The notes beneath the pieces are model-generated. The model was not told where the DNA came from and made no database searches. It saw only the letters and a program-made list of their open reading frames with translations. Position numbers and translations under genes: made by a program. A stretch of 64,000 bases of DNA, taken from NCBI GenBank assembly GCA_003611805.1, contig RAYM01000012.1, positions 62,001 to 126,000 on the forward strand, in the 5' to 3' direction. This DNA comes from a bacterium 1xD42-87 (GTDB taxonomy: Bacteria > Bacillota > Clostridia > Lachnospirales > Lachnospiraceae). Within the stretch, counting starts at the first letter, position 1. Each line of letters starts with the position of its first letter. Of the stretch, positions 35,562 to 44,600 are shown in pieces.

Positions 35562-35985
35562 TCAGTCCTCAAATCTAGTTCGCCTATAATTCTGTCATAT
35601 ATCATAACATATAAAATTTATTTGTACACCCCTTTTTTATGTAAATCTGTCATATTTCTCCCTTTTTTTTAATTCGTTACCTCTTTGATTTGATTTTTTC
35701 TTTCACCGCTCTTCTGCGCCCTCTCCACGCTCCGCTCTTCTCTTCCTCTTTTCCTTTCACCGCTCTTGCTTTTTGAACAGAATATGGTATGCTGAATACG
35801 GATAAAAACGCGTTTTTCCACATACATAATATGTGTTATCCGTTTTTTCGGGCAAAAGAGGAAGATCGGATCACCTAACATTGTATTTAATTGTACATTT
35901 GATATTTCATGTGCAATTTAATTATGCAGGATATCCTGCATGTTGTTTCCAGAAAACTTCACGCAATTTAAGAAAGGATCAGACA
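35562..35985. promoter_or_regulatory. Intergenic region upstream of aroC, with palindromes
   Basis: The 424-bp region between the divergent M15 and aroC genes is AT-rich. TTGCTT and TATGCT, 16 bases apart near 35770, may form a plus-strand promoter. An 18-bp perfect palindrome, ATGCAGGATATCCTGCAT, spans 35924-35941 just upstream of the aroC ribosome binding site, and TTGTACA...TGTGCAA (35891-35916) is an imperfect one before it. A minus-strand frame of 70 Arg/Lys-rich codons (35669-35881) has no ribosome binding site and looks spurious. Confidence 0.4.
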
Positions 35986-37086
35986 ATGGCAGGCTCAACA
36001 CTGGGAATTATCTATCGAATCACTACATGGGGCGAGTCACATGGCGCCGGGCTGGGCGTTGTGGTGGACGGCTGTCCCGCCGGATTACCACTTACAGAAA
36101 ACGATATTCAGTTATATCTCGACAGGCGAAAGCCCGGACAGAGCAGGATTACCACCCCCCGCAAAGAAGCGGACGCCGTAGAGATTCTCTCCGGCGTTTT
36201 TGAGGGAAAGACCACAGGAACTCCTATTTCCCTGCTGATCAGAAACACCTCCCATCGCTCGGGAGACTATTCGGAAATCGCCGAATGTTACCGCCCCGGT
36301 CACGCGGACTATACCTTTGACCGGAAATACGGCTTCCGCGACTATCGAGGCGGCGGACGTTCCTCCGGGCGGGAAACCATCGGTCGAGTGGCCGCGGGCG
36401 CGATCGCCGCAAAGGCGCTGCGGGAGTTCGGTATAGAACTGTTCGCCTACACAAAATCCATCGGTCCCATCACGGTCAGCCCGGAACGCTTTGACCGGGC
36501 GGCGGTCTCCGAGACACCCACCTGTATGCCCGACGCGGATGCCTCTACCCTGGCGGAAAAATATCTGGCGGACTGCATGAGCAATTACGATTCCGCAGGG
36601 GGGGTGATCGAATGCTTAATAGACGGTGTCCCGGCAGGTCTGGGCGATCCCGTATTTGAGAAGCTGGACGCCAATCTGGCAAAGGCAGTCATGTCCATAG
36701 GCGCAGTCAAGGCAGTGGAAATCGGCGACGGCATCGAAGCTGCCACCCGAGGCGGCTCTTCCAACAACGATCCTTTCCGCCTGAAAAACGGGAAGGTCGT
36801 GAAAACCTCCAACCACGCAGGCGGCATTCTTGGGGGAATCAGCGACGGCTCGCAGATCGTGCTGCGCGCCCATATAAAGCCTACGCCCTCCATCTTTTCC
36901 CCTCAGGATACCGTAAACAGGCAGAATGAGGAGATACAGATCTCCATCCGGGGCAGGCATGACCCTGTGATCGTCCCCCGGGCGGTCGTTGTGGTGGAAT
37001 CCATGGCGGCCATCACTCTTTTAGACGCGCTTCTGGTGAATGCCGGAGCGAAAATGGATCATCTGAAAGCCATCTACAAAAATTAA
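35986..37086 (+). CDS. aroC: Chorismate synthase
   Basis: AroC makes chorismate from EPSP, the final step of the shikimate pathway, using reduced FMN. The 366-residue protein begins MAGSTLGIIYRITTWGESHG and carries the three family signatures: GESHGAGLGVVVDGCPAGL, the GHADYTFDRKYGFRDYRGGG-RSSGRET segment near residue 110, and RGRHDPVIVPRAVVVVE. The ATG at 35986 has AAAGGA upstream; the longer frame upstream is AT-rich non-coding sequence. It is a single-gene unit closed by the terminator at 37097-37142. No other aro gene is near. Confidence 0.97.
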   Translation: MAGSTLGIIYRITTWGESHGAGLGVVVDGCPAGLPLTENDIQLYLDRRKPGQSRITTPRKEADAVEILSGVFEGKTTGTPISLLIRNTSHRSGDYSEIAECYRPGHADYTFDRKYGFRDYRGGGRSSGRETIGRVAAGAIAAKALREFGIELFAYTKSIGPITVSPERFDRAAVSETPTCMPDADASTLAEKYLADCMSNYDSAGGVIECLIDGVPAGLGDPVFEKLDANLAKAVMSIGAVKAVEIGDGIEAATRGGSSNNDPFRLKNGKVVKTSNHAGGILGGISDGSQIVLRAHIKPTPSIFSPQDTVNRQNEEIQISIRGRHDPVIVPRAVVVVESMAAITLLDALLVNAGAKMDHLKAIYKN

Positions 37087-37096
37087 ATCAAAACGA

Positions 37097-37142
37097 AAAA
37101 CGGGCTATATATTAAAATACAGTTTAATATATAACCCGTTTT
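37097..37142. terminator. Bidirectional terminator after aroC
   Basis: AAAACGGG(C)TATATATTAAA pairs with TTTAATATATA(A)CCCGTTTT around a six-base loop, a stem of about 20 bp. It ends plus-strand transcription from aroC and can also serve the minus-strand DUF3737 gene. Confidence 0.85.
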
Positions 37143-37251
37143 GTATTCTGGCTCTCCTACAGCAGATAAAATCACCTGACTTAAGTAAACCACTCCGTTT
37201 TCATATTCTCTGTCGCAATATCAGATAGTAACATTTGCTATTTCCGTGGTA

Positions 37252-38106
37252 TCACTCGTTATTATCCCGAATCACAACTTCACCAGAACATTCCATAACA
37301 GGAGATTCTTTTATAATTTCCCCCACGCTGTCCACTGTGATAGTCCCGGACTTCGGATTTTTGATGGAAATCACATGCCCCTTCACATCCGCCTCCACAT
37401 CCGAATACTCGAAGGACAGATCCGTATCTTCCATCGTACAGTTGACCAGTCTCAAATTCTTGCAGTAGCATAACGGCTGTGTTCCGATAATCTTACAGTC
37501 GATCAGGGTCAGCCCGTCGGAAAACCATGCAAGATACTCTCCCTTCACCACGGAATTTCGGACCGTCACATTCTCACTGTGCCAGAACGCGTCCTTGGTG
37601 TCAAGAACACAATCCGTGATTTCCAGATTCTTCATATACTGAAAGGAATACTTTCCCTTCATTTTCACCCGCTCCAGCTTCACGTTCCTGCTGTCAAAAA
37701 ACAGATACTCTGACTCAATCTCCGAATCCTTCAATGTAATTTCTTCTGATTTCCATCCAAACTCCTGCGACACAATATGGCAGTCCTCCAGACAAATCCG
37801 CTCACATTCCCTGACCGCCTTGATACCGCCCAGCGTGGAATTTTTTATCACGCCGTCCGACGCATACCAGATTGCCGCCCTCGTCAGTTCATCCATGGTC
37901 GAATGTTCCATGGTAAACTTTTTCACATGCCACAGGGGATACCGCAGGGAAAAGGTACAGTCTGCCAGATTCACATCCCGGGATTCCTTCAGAACCGACT
38001 CTCCATCCGCCGGACCGGCAAATATACAATTCTTCACGTCTGCTTCCCGCAGATTATATAACGCACGTTCTTCATCGAACTGCTGATTTTCTATTACTGT
38101 TCTCAT
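37252..38106 (-). CDS. DUF3737 family protein, right-handed beta-helix
   Basis: The 284-residue protein consists of short repeats of the form (V/I)-x-(N/D)-(C/S)-x-(V/I/L), for example LADCTFS, IKNSTLGG, LEDCHIVS, ITDCVLD, VRNSVVKGEY and LIDCKIIG. Such a pattern predicts a pectate-lyase-like parallel beta-helix. DUF3737 members are common in gut Firmicutes and their function is unknown. No signal peptide is seen, so it is probably cytoplasmic. The ATG at 38106 has GGAGGAGG upstream. Confidence 0.85.
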   Translation of the reverse strand: MRTVIENQQFDEERALYNLREADVKNCIFAGPADGESVLKESRDVNLADCTFSLRYPLWHVKKFTMEHSTMDELTRAAIWYASDGVIKNSTLGGIKAVRECERICLEDCHIVSQEFGWKSEEITLKDSEIESEYLFFDSRNVKLERVKMKGKYSFQYMKNLEITDCVLDTKDAFWHSENVTVRNSVVKGEYLAWFSDGLTLIDCKIIGTQPLCYCKNLRLVNCTMEDTDLSFEYSDVEADVKGHVISIKNPKSGTITVDSVGEIIKESPVMECSGEVVIRDNNE

Positions 38107-38166
38107 ACGGAACCTCCTCCAATCCTTTATGGTTTCCAACGTTTCGCTTATTTAACTGTCTGCGCA

Positions 38167-39843
38167 CTACTCATTGCCTTCGCGCAGATAACTTGATATG
38201 GCGTAGAGTGTCTGCCCGTTATACTCTACCCGCGACCAGCCATAATCTTCATTGATTCCTGTCCTGGTGGCATACTCTCCGTTGTGCAGTACCGCCACCA
38301 CCACGGCATCCGGATTAGTCACACTCGGCAGTGCGCGCAGATTGACCTCAATCTTCGCCGTCACCTGCTCATTTCTCTCAGTAAACTTCGTCCTAAGCCC
38401 GTCGCCGCTGCCCGCGCCCTCCTGCGCCTCCTGTTTCGGCGCCTGATAGCCAAGATCCGTGGTCAGGTAACTGCTCACGGCGTAGACCGTCTGATCATTA
38501 TAGATAAGCCTTGACCAGCCGCTGCTGCTTACGCCCGTCCTCTTCACCGTCTCCCCGTTTTTCAGTGTGTACACCACCGTGCTGTCGTCCCCCTGACTGG
38601 GGATATTGCGCAGGTTGGTGGAGTCCTTTGCCGTCACATCTTCCTCTACCGCCGTAAACGGCATGAGCGCCTCCACATCCGCGGTTGCCTCCTCCGGTGC
38701 TTCCTCACTCTGGGCACCCGCCGTACCCTCATACCCGAAATAGGCGATATTGACATCCACCGGCTGGCTGATACCCGCGACCGTGCCCCTGTTGGTATAC
38801 TGCCACATGGCATGAACGCCGCCGTAAGAAGACTTTTCCGTCTGGGGATAGGGTACAGAGGGATACTGTGAAACCCAAATACGGTATTTTTGCTCAATCC
38901 GGGACGTCTCCCATGCCGCATCCCCTGTCATCTCATGCATGGAAGAATAGAACATGGGCGTATAGCCTCTCTCATAAATTCTATTCAAAAAAGCGATGGC
39001 TATGTCTGTCCTTTCGGATGCAGAGAGCCCGTACTGCGCGCTGCTTTCCCGATCAAACCCCTCACAGTCGAAAGCCACGGGATAGGTGATCTGATACTGC
39101 GCTATGTAATCCGCCGTCCAGTCCGCCTCCTCTTTCGCCTCCTCCTCATTAACTGCCGTGGAAAAGAAATATGCGCCCAGCTTAATCCCGTTTTTCTGCG
39201 CTTCCTGCATATTATAACGGGCGTTACTATCTGCAATGATCTCCCGGCTCTCATTCATGCGATAGCCTACCCGCACCATGGCAAAGTCAACGCCTGACGC
39301 TGCCACCTGCGCCCAGTCTATCGTTCCCTGATATCTCGCCACGTCGATCCCGAAAGTGATCTCGTCTGTCTCAGCAGCCGCCCCTGAAGAAAGGAGGGCA
39401 CTGACATCAACCTCCGTTCCTTGTTCAGTACTCATAGTCTCCGTTTCAGGGTCATTCTCCTCCTGTGAGGCTTCCTCATCCGCTCCGCCCGGCGCAGGCT
39501 CTTCCGCATGTTTTTCGTCTGTCTCCGTCCCCTGTCCGTCTTTCGGTCCAGGCTGCGCCTCGTCTTCACCCTGCGTCTCTGTCATATCCGAGTTCGCCGG
39601 AACCGCCTTCTGCGTATTTTTGTTTCCTCTAAACAGAAAGACAGCCGCCACCACAACGATCACTGCCACAAGCCCTATGACAGAGGGAAATAATACTCTG
39701 TGCACAAACCGAAGCGTATGCTCGTCAAGCTCCTCGTCAAACAGCTCCTCCTCGTCGTCCTGATCCTCTTCCGCCTCCGGCAGATCATCTTTCCCATCAT
39801 CCAAATCCAAAAACTCCAGATCATCGTCTTCACGTGATTTCAC
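38167..39843 (-). CDS. Membrane-anchored GH25 lysozyme with two SH3-type domains
   Basis: The 558-residue protein is a type II membrane protein. It has an acidic cytoplasmic start (residues 1-45), one membrane helix (about 50-72), a Glu/Pro-rich linker, a GH25 muramidase domain (about 165-355) and two bacterial SH3 domains (about 400-470 and 490-556). The GH25 domain begins TFGIDVARYQGTIDW and has the catalytic pair in VAFDCEGFD. It likely cuts peptidoglycan outside the membrane. The start is a GTG after AGGGGTGAT. The two SH3 repeats share NLR(N/A)(I/L)PS and LIYNDQTVYAVSSYL-like ends. Confidence 0.93.
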   Translation of the reverse strand: MKSREDDDLEFLDLDDGKDDLPEAEEDQDDEEELFDEELDEHTLRFVHRVLFPSVIGLVAVIVVVAAVFLFRGNKNTQKAVPANSDMTETQGEDEAQPGPKDGQGTETDEKHAEEPAPGGADEEASQEENDPETETMSTEQGTEVDVSALLSSGAAAETDEITFGIDVARYQGTIDWAQVAASGVDFAMVRVGYRMNESREIIADSNARYNMQEAQKNGIKLGAYFFSTAVNEEEAKEEADWTADYIAQYQITYPVAFDCEGFDRESSAQYGLSASERTDIAIAFLNRIYERGYTPMFYSSMHEMTGDAAWETSRIEQKYRIWVSQYPSVPYPQTEKSSYGGVHAMWQYTNRGTVAGISQPVDVNIAYFGYEGTAGAQSEEAPEEATADVEALMPFTAVEEDVTAKDSTNLRNIPSQGDDSTVVYTLKNGETVKRTGVSSSGWSRLIYNDQTVYAVSSYLTTDLGYQAPKQEAQEGAGSGDGLRTKFTERNEQVTAKIEVNLRALPSVTNPDAVVVAVLHNGEYATRTGINEDYGWSRVEYNGQTLYAISSYLREGNE

Positions 39844-39955
39844 CGTACATCACCCCTGTATTTTCCTGTCTGTCCTCTTATCTTCCAGTCAGCGCGCCGC
39901 CATAAGTATCCATATTATTCTACCACATGGTAAATAAATAACGTCAAATATTTTA

Positions 39956-40939
39956 TCAGAAGCTCTCCAGCAGTTCCAGGTAGAACTCGTAATAATCCTT
40001 TCTGTTCTCCTTCATAAACTGGATCGCGGACTTCGGATGCTGATTTAACAGTCCCGTCAGCAGGTAGGGCACGTCATACCCCCATGTCAGCCCGGATTCT
40101 TTAAGCGGGTTGATCTCCCTCTCGATAAAGCGAAGAATCGGATTCACATTGTACTTGGGGTTCTTCAAAAAGCCCAAAAGCAATTCGCTCGGGCAGTTTC
40201 CGCAGCCTCTTCCCATGCCGTTCACCGTGGCATCCAGATAGCTCACGCCCATGATAACCACTTCCGCAGTATTTGCAAACGCGAGCTGCTGGTTGTTATG
40301 CGCGTGGATGCCGACTTTTTTCCCGTACTTTGCTGCCACCTCCATATACTTGTCAGCAAGACGCCTTGCCTGCTCCGGGTACAGGGAACCGTAGCTGTCC
40401 ACAATGTAGATCGTTCCCACACTGCTCTGCCCCAGCAGATCAAGCGCCGCGTCAAGATCCGTCTCGTTGGCCTTGGAGATCGCCATGATATTGACGGTGG
40501 TCTCATACCCCTTCTTTGTGCAGTCCTCAATCATTTCAATAGCAGCCGGTATGGTATTGATATAAGTCGCCACACGCACCAGATCGATCGGGCTGTCCTT
40601 CTTGTTCAGGATATCCTTTCGGAAGTCGCACCGTCCCACATCCGCCATGATACCGATCTTCATATCTGTCTTGTTATCGCCCACAATGGCACGGATGTCC
40701 CTGTCATCGCAGAATTTCCACTTGCCGAACTTGTTCACGTCGAACATCTCTTTGGAAGCCTTATAACCGAACTCCATATAATCCACGCCCGCCTTGATGT
40801 TCGCACGATACAGCCCTTTTACAAACTCATCCGTGAAATAGAAATCGTTTACCAGCCCGCCGTCCCGCAGCGTGCAGTCCACCACCTTGATATCCGGCGC
40901 GTAGGACATTAATGTTCTTCCCTTTGCTCTCTTTTCCAT
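39956..40939 (-). CDS. DRE-TIM aldolase (HMGL-like) domain protein
   Basis: The protein of about 327 residues has the metal-dependent aldolase signature DCTLRDGGLVNDF near residue 22 and the metal-binding H-x-H in GIHAHNNQQLAFANT near residue 215, as in 4-hydroxy-2-oxovalerate aldolase and isopropylmalate synthase relatives. GMGRGCGNCPSELLL is typical of the group often annotated as aldolase catalytic domain-containing protein. The substrate is unknown. The ATG at 40939 follows GAGGTGG; a GTG at 40948 is an alternative. It lies downstream of tyrS on the same strand. Confidence 0.85.
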   Translation of the reverse strand: MEKRAKGRTLMSYAPDIKVVDCTLRDGGLVNDFYFTDEFVKGLYRANIKAGVDYMEFGYKASKEMFDVNKFGKWKFCDDRDIRAIVGDNKTDMKIGIMADVGRCDFRKDILNKKDSPIDLVRVATYINTIPAAIEMIEDCTKKGYETTVNIMAISKANETDLDAALDLLGQSSVGTIYIVDSYGSLYPEQARRLADKYMEVAAKYGKKVGIHAHNNQQLAFANTAEVVIMGVSYLDATVNGMGRGCGNCPSELLLGFLKNPKYNVNPILRFIEREINPLKESGLTWGYDVPYLLTGLLNQHPKSAIQFMKENRKDYYEFYLELLESF

Positions 40940-40996
40940 AGTCGCCACCTCTTTCTCCTGTCATTTCCATTTCATATGTTATTTCGGCTCCACAGC

Positions 40997-42220
40997 CTAC
41001 GTCAGAATCTTCTTAAAGCTCTTTTTCCCTTTCTTCACAATAAACTCTTCCGCCGCAATTTCTTCCTTCGTGTAGCAGGTCTTTAAATCCGTCACTTTCT
41101 CGCCCTTCACGGTCACGCCGCCCTGTTCCACTGCCCTGCGCGCCTCGGAGCGGGACGCCGCCAGACCTGCCGCAACCAGAATGCCCTGAATGTCTATCTT
41201 ACCTTCCCGATAATCCGCCTCCGCCAAAGTCACCGTCGGCATATTCTTGGAGCTTCCGCCCCCGGCAAAAAGCGCCTTCGACGCCTCTTTCGCCTTTTCG
41301 GCTTCCTCCTCACCGTGCACCAGATTGGTCAGCTCGTAAGCAAGAATCTCCTTCGCCTCGTTCAGCTGGCTGCCCTCCCAGCCGTCCATCTCCTCGATCT
41401 GCGAAAGGGGCAGGAAGGTGAGCATCCGAAGGCACTTGAGCACGTCCGCGTCGTCCACGTTTCGCCAGTACTGGTAAAATTCAAAGGGAGTGGTCTTCTC
41501 GGGGTCAAGCCATACCGCGCCCTTCTGCGTCTTGCCCATCTTTTTCCCCTCAGAGTTCATCAGCAGGGTAATCGTCATGGCGTAAGCGTCCTCCCCGAGC
41601 TTTCTGCGGATCAGGTCCGTACCGCCCAACATGTTGCTCCACTGGTCGTCCCCGCCGAACTGCATGTTGCAGCCGTATCTCTTATAAAGCTCCAGAAAAT
41701 CATAGCTCTGCATAATCATGTAGTTAAATTCAAGGAAACTCAGTCCCTTCTCCATTCTCTGCTTATAGCACTCCGCACGGAGCATGTTGTTCACGGAAAA
41801 GCACGCCCCCACATCCCTGATAAACTCCACATAATTTAAGTCGAGCAGCCAGTCCGCATTGTTCACCATCAGCGCCTTGCCCTCGGAAAAATCGATAAAA
41901 CGGCTCATCTGCTTCTTAAAGCACTCACAGTTGTGCTCGATCGTCTCCTTCGTCATCATGGAGCGCATATCCGTCCGCCCGGAAGGATCACCGATCATTG
42001 CCGTTCCGCCGCCGATCAGGGCGATCGGCTTGTTGCCTGCCTCCTGTAATCTCTTCATCAGGCATAACGCCATGAAATGCCCCACATGCAGGCTGTCCGC
42101 CGTGGGGTCAAAACCGATATAAAAGACCGCCTTTCCGTTGTTGATCAGGTCGCGGATCTCCTCCGCGTCCGTGAGCTGCGCGAGAAGACCCCTCGCCTGT
42201 AATTCTTCGTAGATTCCCAT
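40997..42220 (-). CDS. tyrS: Tyrosyl-tRNA synthetase
   Basis: TyrS charges tRNA-Tyr. The 407-residue protein has the class I HIGH-type motif as [12 protein letters not shown] near residue 42, the tyrosine pocket segment ([14 protein letters not shown]), the KMSKS-type motif as [13 protein letters not shown] near residue 232, and a C-terminal S4 RNA-binding domain. The KMGKT variant groups it with TyrZ-like enzymes. GAAAGGAG precedes the ATG. Expression is controlled by the T-box leader just upstream. Confidence 0.97.
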   Translation of the reverse strand: MGIYEELQARGLLAQLTDAEEIRDLINNGKAVFYIGFDPTADSLHVGHFMALCLMKRLQEAGNKPIALIGGGTAMIGDPSGRTDMRSMMTKETIEHNCECFKKQMSRFIDFSEGKALMVNNADWLLDLNYVEFIRDVGACFSVNNMLRAECYKQRMEKGLSFLEFNYMIMQSYDFLELYKRYGCNMQFGGDDQWSNMLGGTDLIRRKLGEDAYAMTITLLMNSEGKKMGKTQKGAVWLDPEKTTPFEFYQYWRNVDDADVLKCLRMLTFLPLSQIEEMDGWEGSQLNEAKEILAYELTNLVHGEEEAEKAKEASKALFAGGGSSKNMPTVTLAEADYREGKIDIQGILVAAGLAASRSEARRAVEQGGVTVKGEKVTDLKTCYTKEEIAAEEFIVKKGKKSFKKILT

Positions 42221-42248
42221 GTTGATTGTCTCCTTTCTTCATCGTACA

Positions 42249-42304
42249 CGCGAATAAGCAGGCTCGAAATGCTTCACAAAACTTCTGACTCTGCTTATTC
42301 GCGC
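42249..42304. repeat. Inverted repeat between the T-box terminator and tyrS
   Basis: CGCGAATAAGCAG and CTGCTTATTCGCG form a perfect 13-bp inverted repeat around a 30-base loop, lying in the tyrS 5' UTR just after the T-box terminator T-run. It shares the CTGCTTATxCGCG core with the sequence at 52424-52438, also next to a terminator. Confidence 0.55.
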
Positions 42305-42310
42305 AAAAAG

Positions 42311-42600
42311 AACCCCCGTCCTGATTATCAGGACGAGGGTTAAACTCGTGTTACCACCTAATTTCGCAGACGGCTCGCACCGGCTGCCTCACTGAGTACA
42401 GCCAATAGCGTCCACTATCTTCCTTTGACGATACTCTCCTGCTGTAACGTGCATTCCTCCGTCGCAGCCTACTAAGCGCACATACCGCCATTCTGCCGCG
42501 AAGCTCCGAGATGTATTCATGGAGAAGTTCCCGCGCGCCTCTCATCCGCCGGCTGCTTTCTGTCCGTTTCCCAATCCACTACTTGTTCTCTTCAACGCCT
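42311..42600 (-). promoter_or_regulatory. T-box leader of tyrS
   Basis: On the minus strand the conserved T-box sequence AATTAGGTGGTAACACG (about 42347-42363) is followed by the terminator AACCCTCGTCCTGAT with its complement (42311-42341) and TTCTTTTT. The antiterminator pairs with the T-box part when uncharged tRNA-Tyr binds. The upstream 200 bases contain the expected stem I; a GAATACATC segment offers a UAC tyrosine specifier, though I have not folded it. Confidence 0.88.
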
Positions 42601-42634
42601 GTCATATATCGTGTGTAGAACTTCACTGTTTTAT

Positions 42635-42663
42635 AATGTATACGATATGTTTCTGTTTGTCAA
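42635..42663 (-). promoter_or_regulatory. tyrS promoter
   Basis: On the minus strand TTGACA (42658-42663) and TACATT (42635-42640) are 17 bases apart, directly upstream of the T-box leader. Confidence 0.55.
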
Positions 42664-42690
42664 CCACTTTTTACTGTAGGTCACACAGCC

Positions 42691-43701
42691 TTATTTTTCG
42701 AGAAAGGCAACGACACCGGAACGCATCAGCTTAAGGAGAACATGGTCTGTTCTCACTTCCACCACTTCCACATCCGTCCATGTACCGTCCGTAAACTGTA
42801 CCGCCGTGACAGTATCGCCTGCCTCAATGCCGGGCATATAGAAATTGACAACCGCCTCATGCGCCGGGAACCGCACATCCACCACATTTAACAGTCTGCC
42901 CTCACGTGCCGCGCGGACAGAGTCCACATAGACAGAAGATACCTTGGAGACCGTGGCGGACGCGTTCGTGACCTCCCCGTCGATAATCAGCTGACCGCCC
43001 TGCGCCACAGGCACTGCGTTTTCAATCCCCCCTGTGGTCACAACCGCATTGTTATAATACTCTGCTGCGGATTTACCTGCTGACTGCGCTTCCTGCATCT
43101 GCGCCGCATTCTCAAATCCCTGTTCCGCCGCTTCCTTTTCCAGGCGCACCGCTTCCCTGTGTGCCTCTTCTAACGCCTTTCTCTCTGCCGCTTCCTCTTC
43201 CGTCTCCTCTTCCTCATCGGACTCGTCGTCGGAACCGCCCTCCGTCACTCTCGTCCAGGAAGTTGTGTCATTCCATACCCAACAGCTATCATTCTCGCTC
43301 CAGACCAAATTACCGTACTCCATCCTGTTGTCGCCACGCAGGATAAATATCTGTACATTGCTGTTACCTTTTGCCGAATCAATGGTATCATACCCCGGCC
43401 ATCCTCCCCAGAAATCGAAAGACACCTCGTCACCCTCTATGTTTAAAGAGCCGCCCTCCAAATGATATTTCTTAGAATCCCTCCACATGTCATCATATGT
43501 GCCATCGTCCTTAAAATGTAACATGCCGTCGCTTACGTGACCGTTCCATTCCATCCCGGCGAAATGTCTGGAATACCAATCTCCGGCAAGAAATGATGCC
43601 GACACCTCAGCCGCTTTCGCCGTCATGGGTACAAACGCACCTACACACAGAGCCGCCGCCATGGCAAATAATGCGGCTTTTTTCAACAATTTCCTACACA
43701 T
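42691..43701 (-). CDS. Secreted protein with coiled-coil segment, function unknown
   Basis: The 336-residue protein has a signal peptide (MCRKLLKKAALF to TAKAAE, cleavage near residue 30). An N-terminal domain of about 120 residues (FLAGDWYSRHFAGMEW, LHFKDDGTYDDMW) looks like a lipocalin-type or DUF5640-like beta fold. A strongly acidic linker (SDDESDEEEETEEE) leads to a short coiled coil (residues about 170-200) and a C-terminal beta domain. I do not recognise the whole architecture. The ATG follows GGAGG. The promoter region has a nine-base G/C tract that could vary in length. Confidence 0.8.
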   Translation of the reverse strand: MCRKLLKKAALFAMAAALCVGAFVPMTAKAAEVSASFLAGDWYSRHFAGMEWNGHVSDGMLHFKDDGTYDDMWRDSKKYHLEGGSLNIEGDEVSFDFWGGWPGYDTIDSAKGNSNVQIFILRGDNRMEYGNLVWSENDSCWVWNDTTSWTRVTEGGSDDESDEEEETEEEAAERKALEEAHREAVRLEKEAAEQGFENAAQMQEAQSAGKSAAEYYNNAVVTTGGIENAVPVAQGGQLIIDGEVTNASATVSKVSSVYVDSVRAAREGRLLNVVDVRFPAHEAVVNFYMPGIEAGDTVTAVQFTDGTWTDVEVVEVRTDHVLLKLMRSGVVAFLEK

Positions 43702-43781
43702 ATCCTCGTTTCCTCCTTCATTATGTCTCCTGTCCTATCGGTTTCAAAAGGCATGTCCCTTTTGGAACTGCTTTCCATACC

Positions 43782-43812
43782 ATTATACCCCCCCCCGGTA
43801 TAAAAATAGCAA
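43782..43812 (-). promoter_or_regulatory. Putative promoter with a nine-base G tract in the spacer
   Basis: On the minus strand a consensus -10, TATAAT (43782-43787), directly follows a run of nine G (43788-43796). The best -35 is TTGCTA (43807-43812), giving a 19-base spacer; loss of one or two G would give 18 or 17. The 369-bp gap between the secreted-protein gene and the ACT gene otherwise holds a hairpin (TACATTTTT...AAAAATGTA near 43823) and the terminator at 44016-44053. Confidence 0.4.
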
Positions 43813-44015
43813 GCGCTAATTTACATTTTTTCAAAAACTTGAAAAATGTACCTGTCCTACATTGATCAAGTCATCATTTCATTTCGAACTTTCGGTCATA
43901 TGACCGCATTTTCGTAATATATGTATTTACTTATCACCCGCTGTATATTATACGAATACCGCAAACACGGTCATTTGCCCCAAAATTTGTACCGAACGGA
44001 ACGGTAACGAAAAAA

Positions 44016-44053
44016 ATACCACAAACCGCCAGTTTCTGGCAAGTTTGTGGTAT
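44016..44053 (-). terminator. Terminator of the arylpyruvate cluster
   Basis: ATACCACAAAC and GTTTGTGGTAT pair, with GCCAG/CTGGC inside, followed on the minus strand by TTTTTTCG. It lies about 18 bases after the ACT gene stop and ends the long minus-strand cluster. Confidence 0.85.
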
Positions 44054-44070
44054 TCTTCTCTCCAAATACA

Positions 44071-44502
44071 TTAATGCAGTCCCAGATCGTCCCCGCCGAT
44101 CGTGCCGATTCCAGTCTTGTCAAGAACCGCCGCCAATCCGTCCGTATCCGCCACACGGAAGATCATGCACGCCTGCCCGTCCTTCTGCCCGAACACGGAA
44201 TACATATACTCCACATCCATCCCGGCATCGGAAATCACGCCGAGCACTTTGCTTAAGCCGCCGGGCGTATCGGGTACCGCCACACCCACAACCGGTGTCA
44301 TGGTCAGGATAAAGCCGTGCTCTAAAAGAATGGAGGAAGCCTTGGACGCGTCGTCCACGATCAGACGCAGGACGCCGTAGTCCGCCGTCTCTGCGATATT
44401 AAGCGCCCGCATGTTCACCTGATTCTCCGATAAAATGTGGGTAATATCCGCAAGCTGTCCCGCTTTATTTTCCAGAAATACAGAAATCTGAGGTATTGTC
44501 AT
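44071..44502 (-). CDS. Tandem ACT domain protein
   Basis: The 143-residue protein is made of two ACT domains (residues about 3-68 and 72-138): QISVFLENKAGQLADITHIL begins the first and VAVPDTPGGLSKVLGVI the second. ACT domains bind amino acids or related ligands. Genes of this kind often accompany phenylacetate-CoA ligase and iorAB, as here, which suggests it senses an aromatic amino acid or product. It is the last gene of the cluster, after paaK. Confidence 0.9.
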   Translation of the reverse strand: MTIPQISVFLENKAGQLADITHILSENQVNMRALNIAETADYGVLRLIVDDASKASSILLEHGFILTMTPVVGVAVPDTPGGLSKVLGVISDAGMDVEYMYSVFGQKDGQACMIFRVADTDGLAAVLDKTGIGTIGGDDLGLH

Positions 44503-44600
44503 AATAACCCTGCTCCTTTCTCATTCTACTGTATCGGGATTCCAGATTTCCCGGGCTGCCTGTTATGCCGCCCCAAAACCCTCTTTCCCCATTTGTTGTC

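Noticed and set aside
35669-35881. Minus-strand frame of 70 Arg/Lys-rich codons
   Set aside because: Purine-rich low-complexity sequence, no ribosome binding site, no recognisable domain.
43823-43852. Hairpin TACATTTTT...AAAAATGTA as a terminator
   Set aside because: The stem is AT-rich and weak, lies upstream of the secreted-protein promoter and has no gene ending there on either strand.
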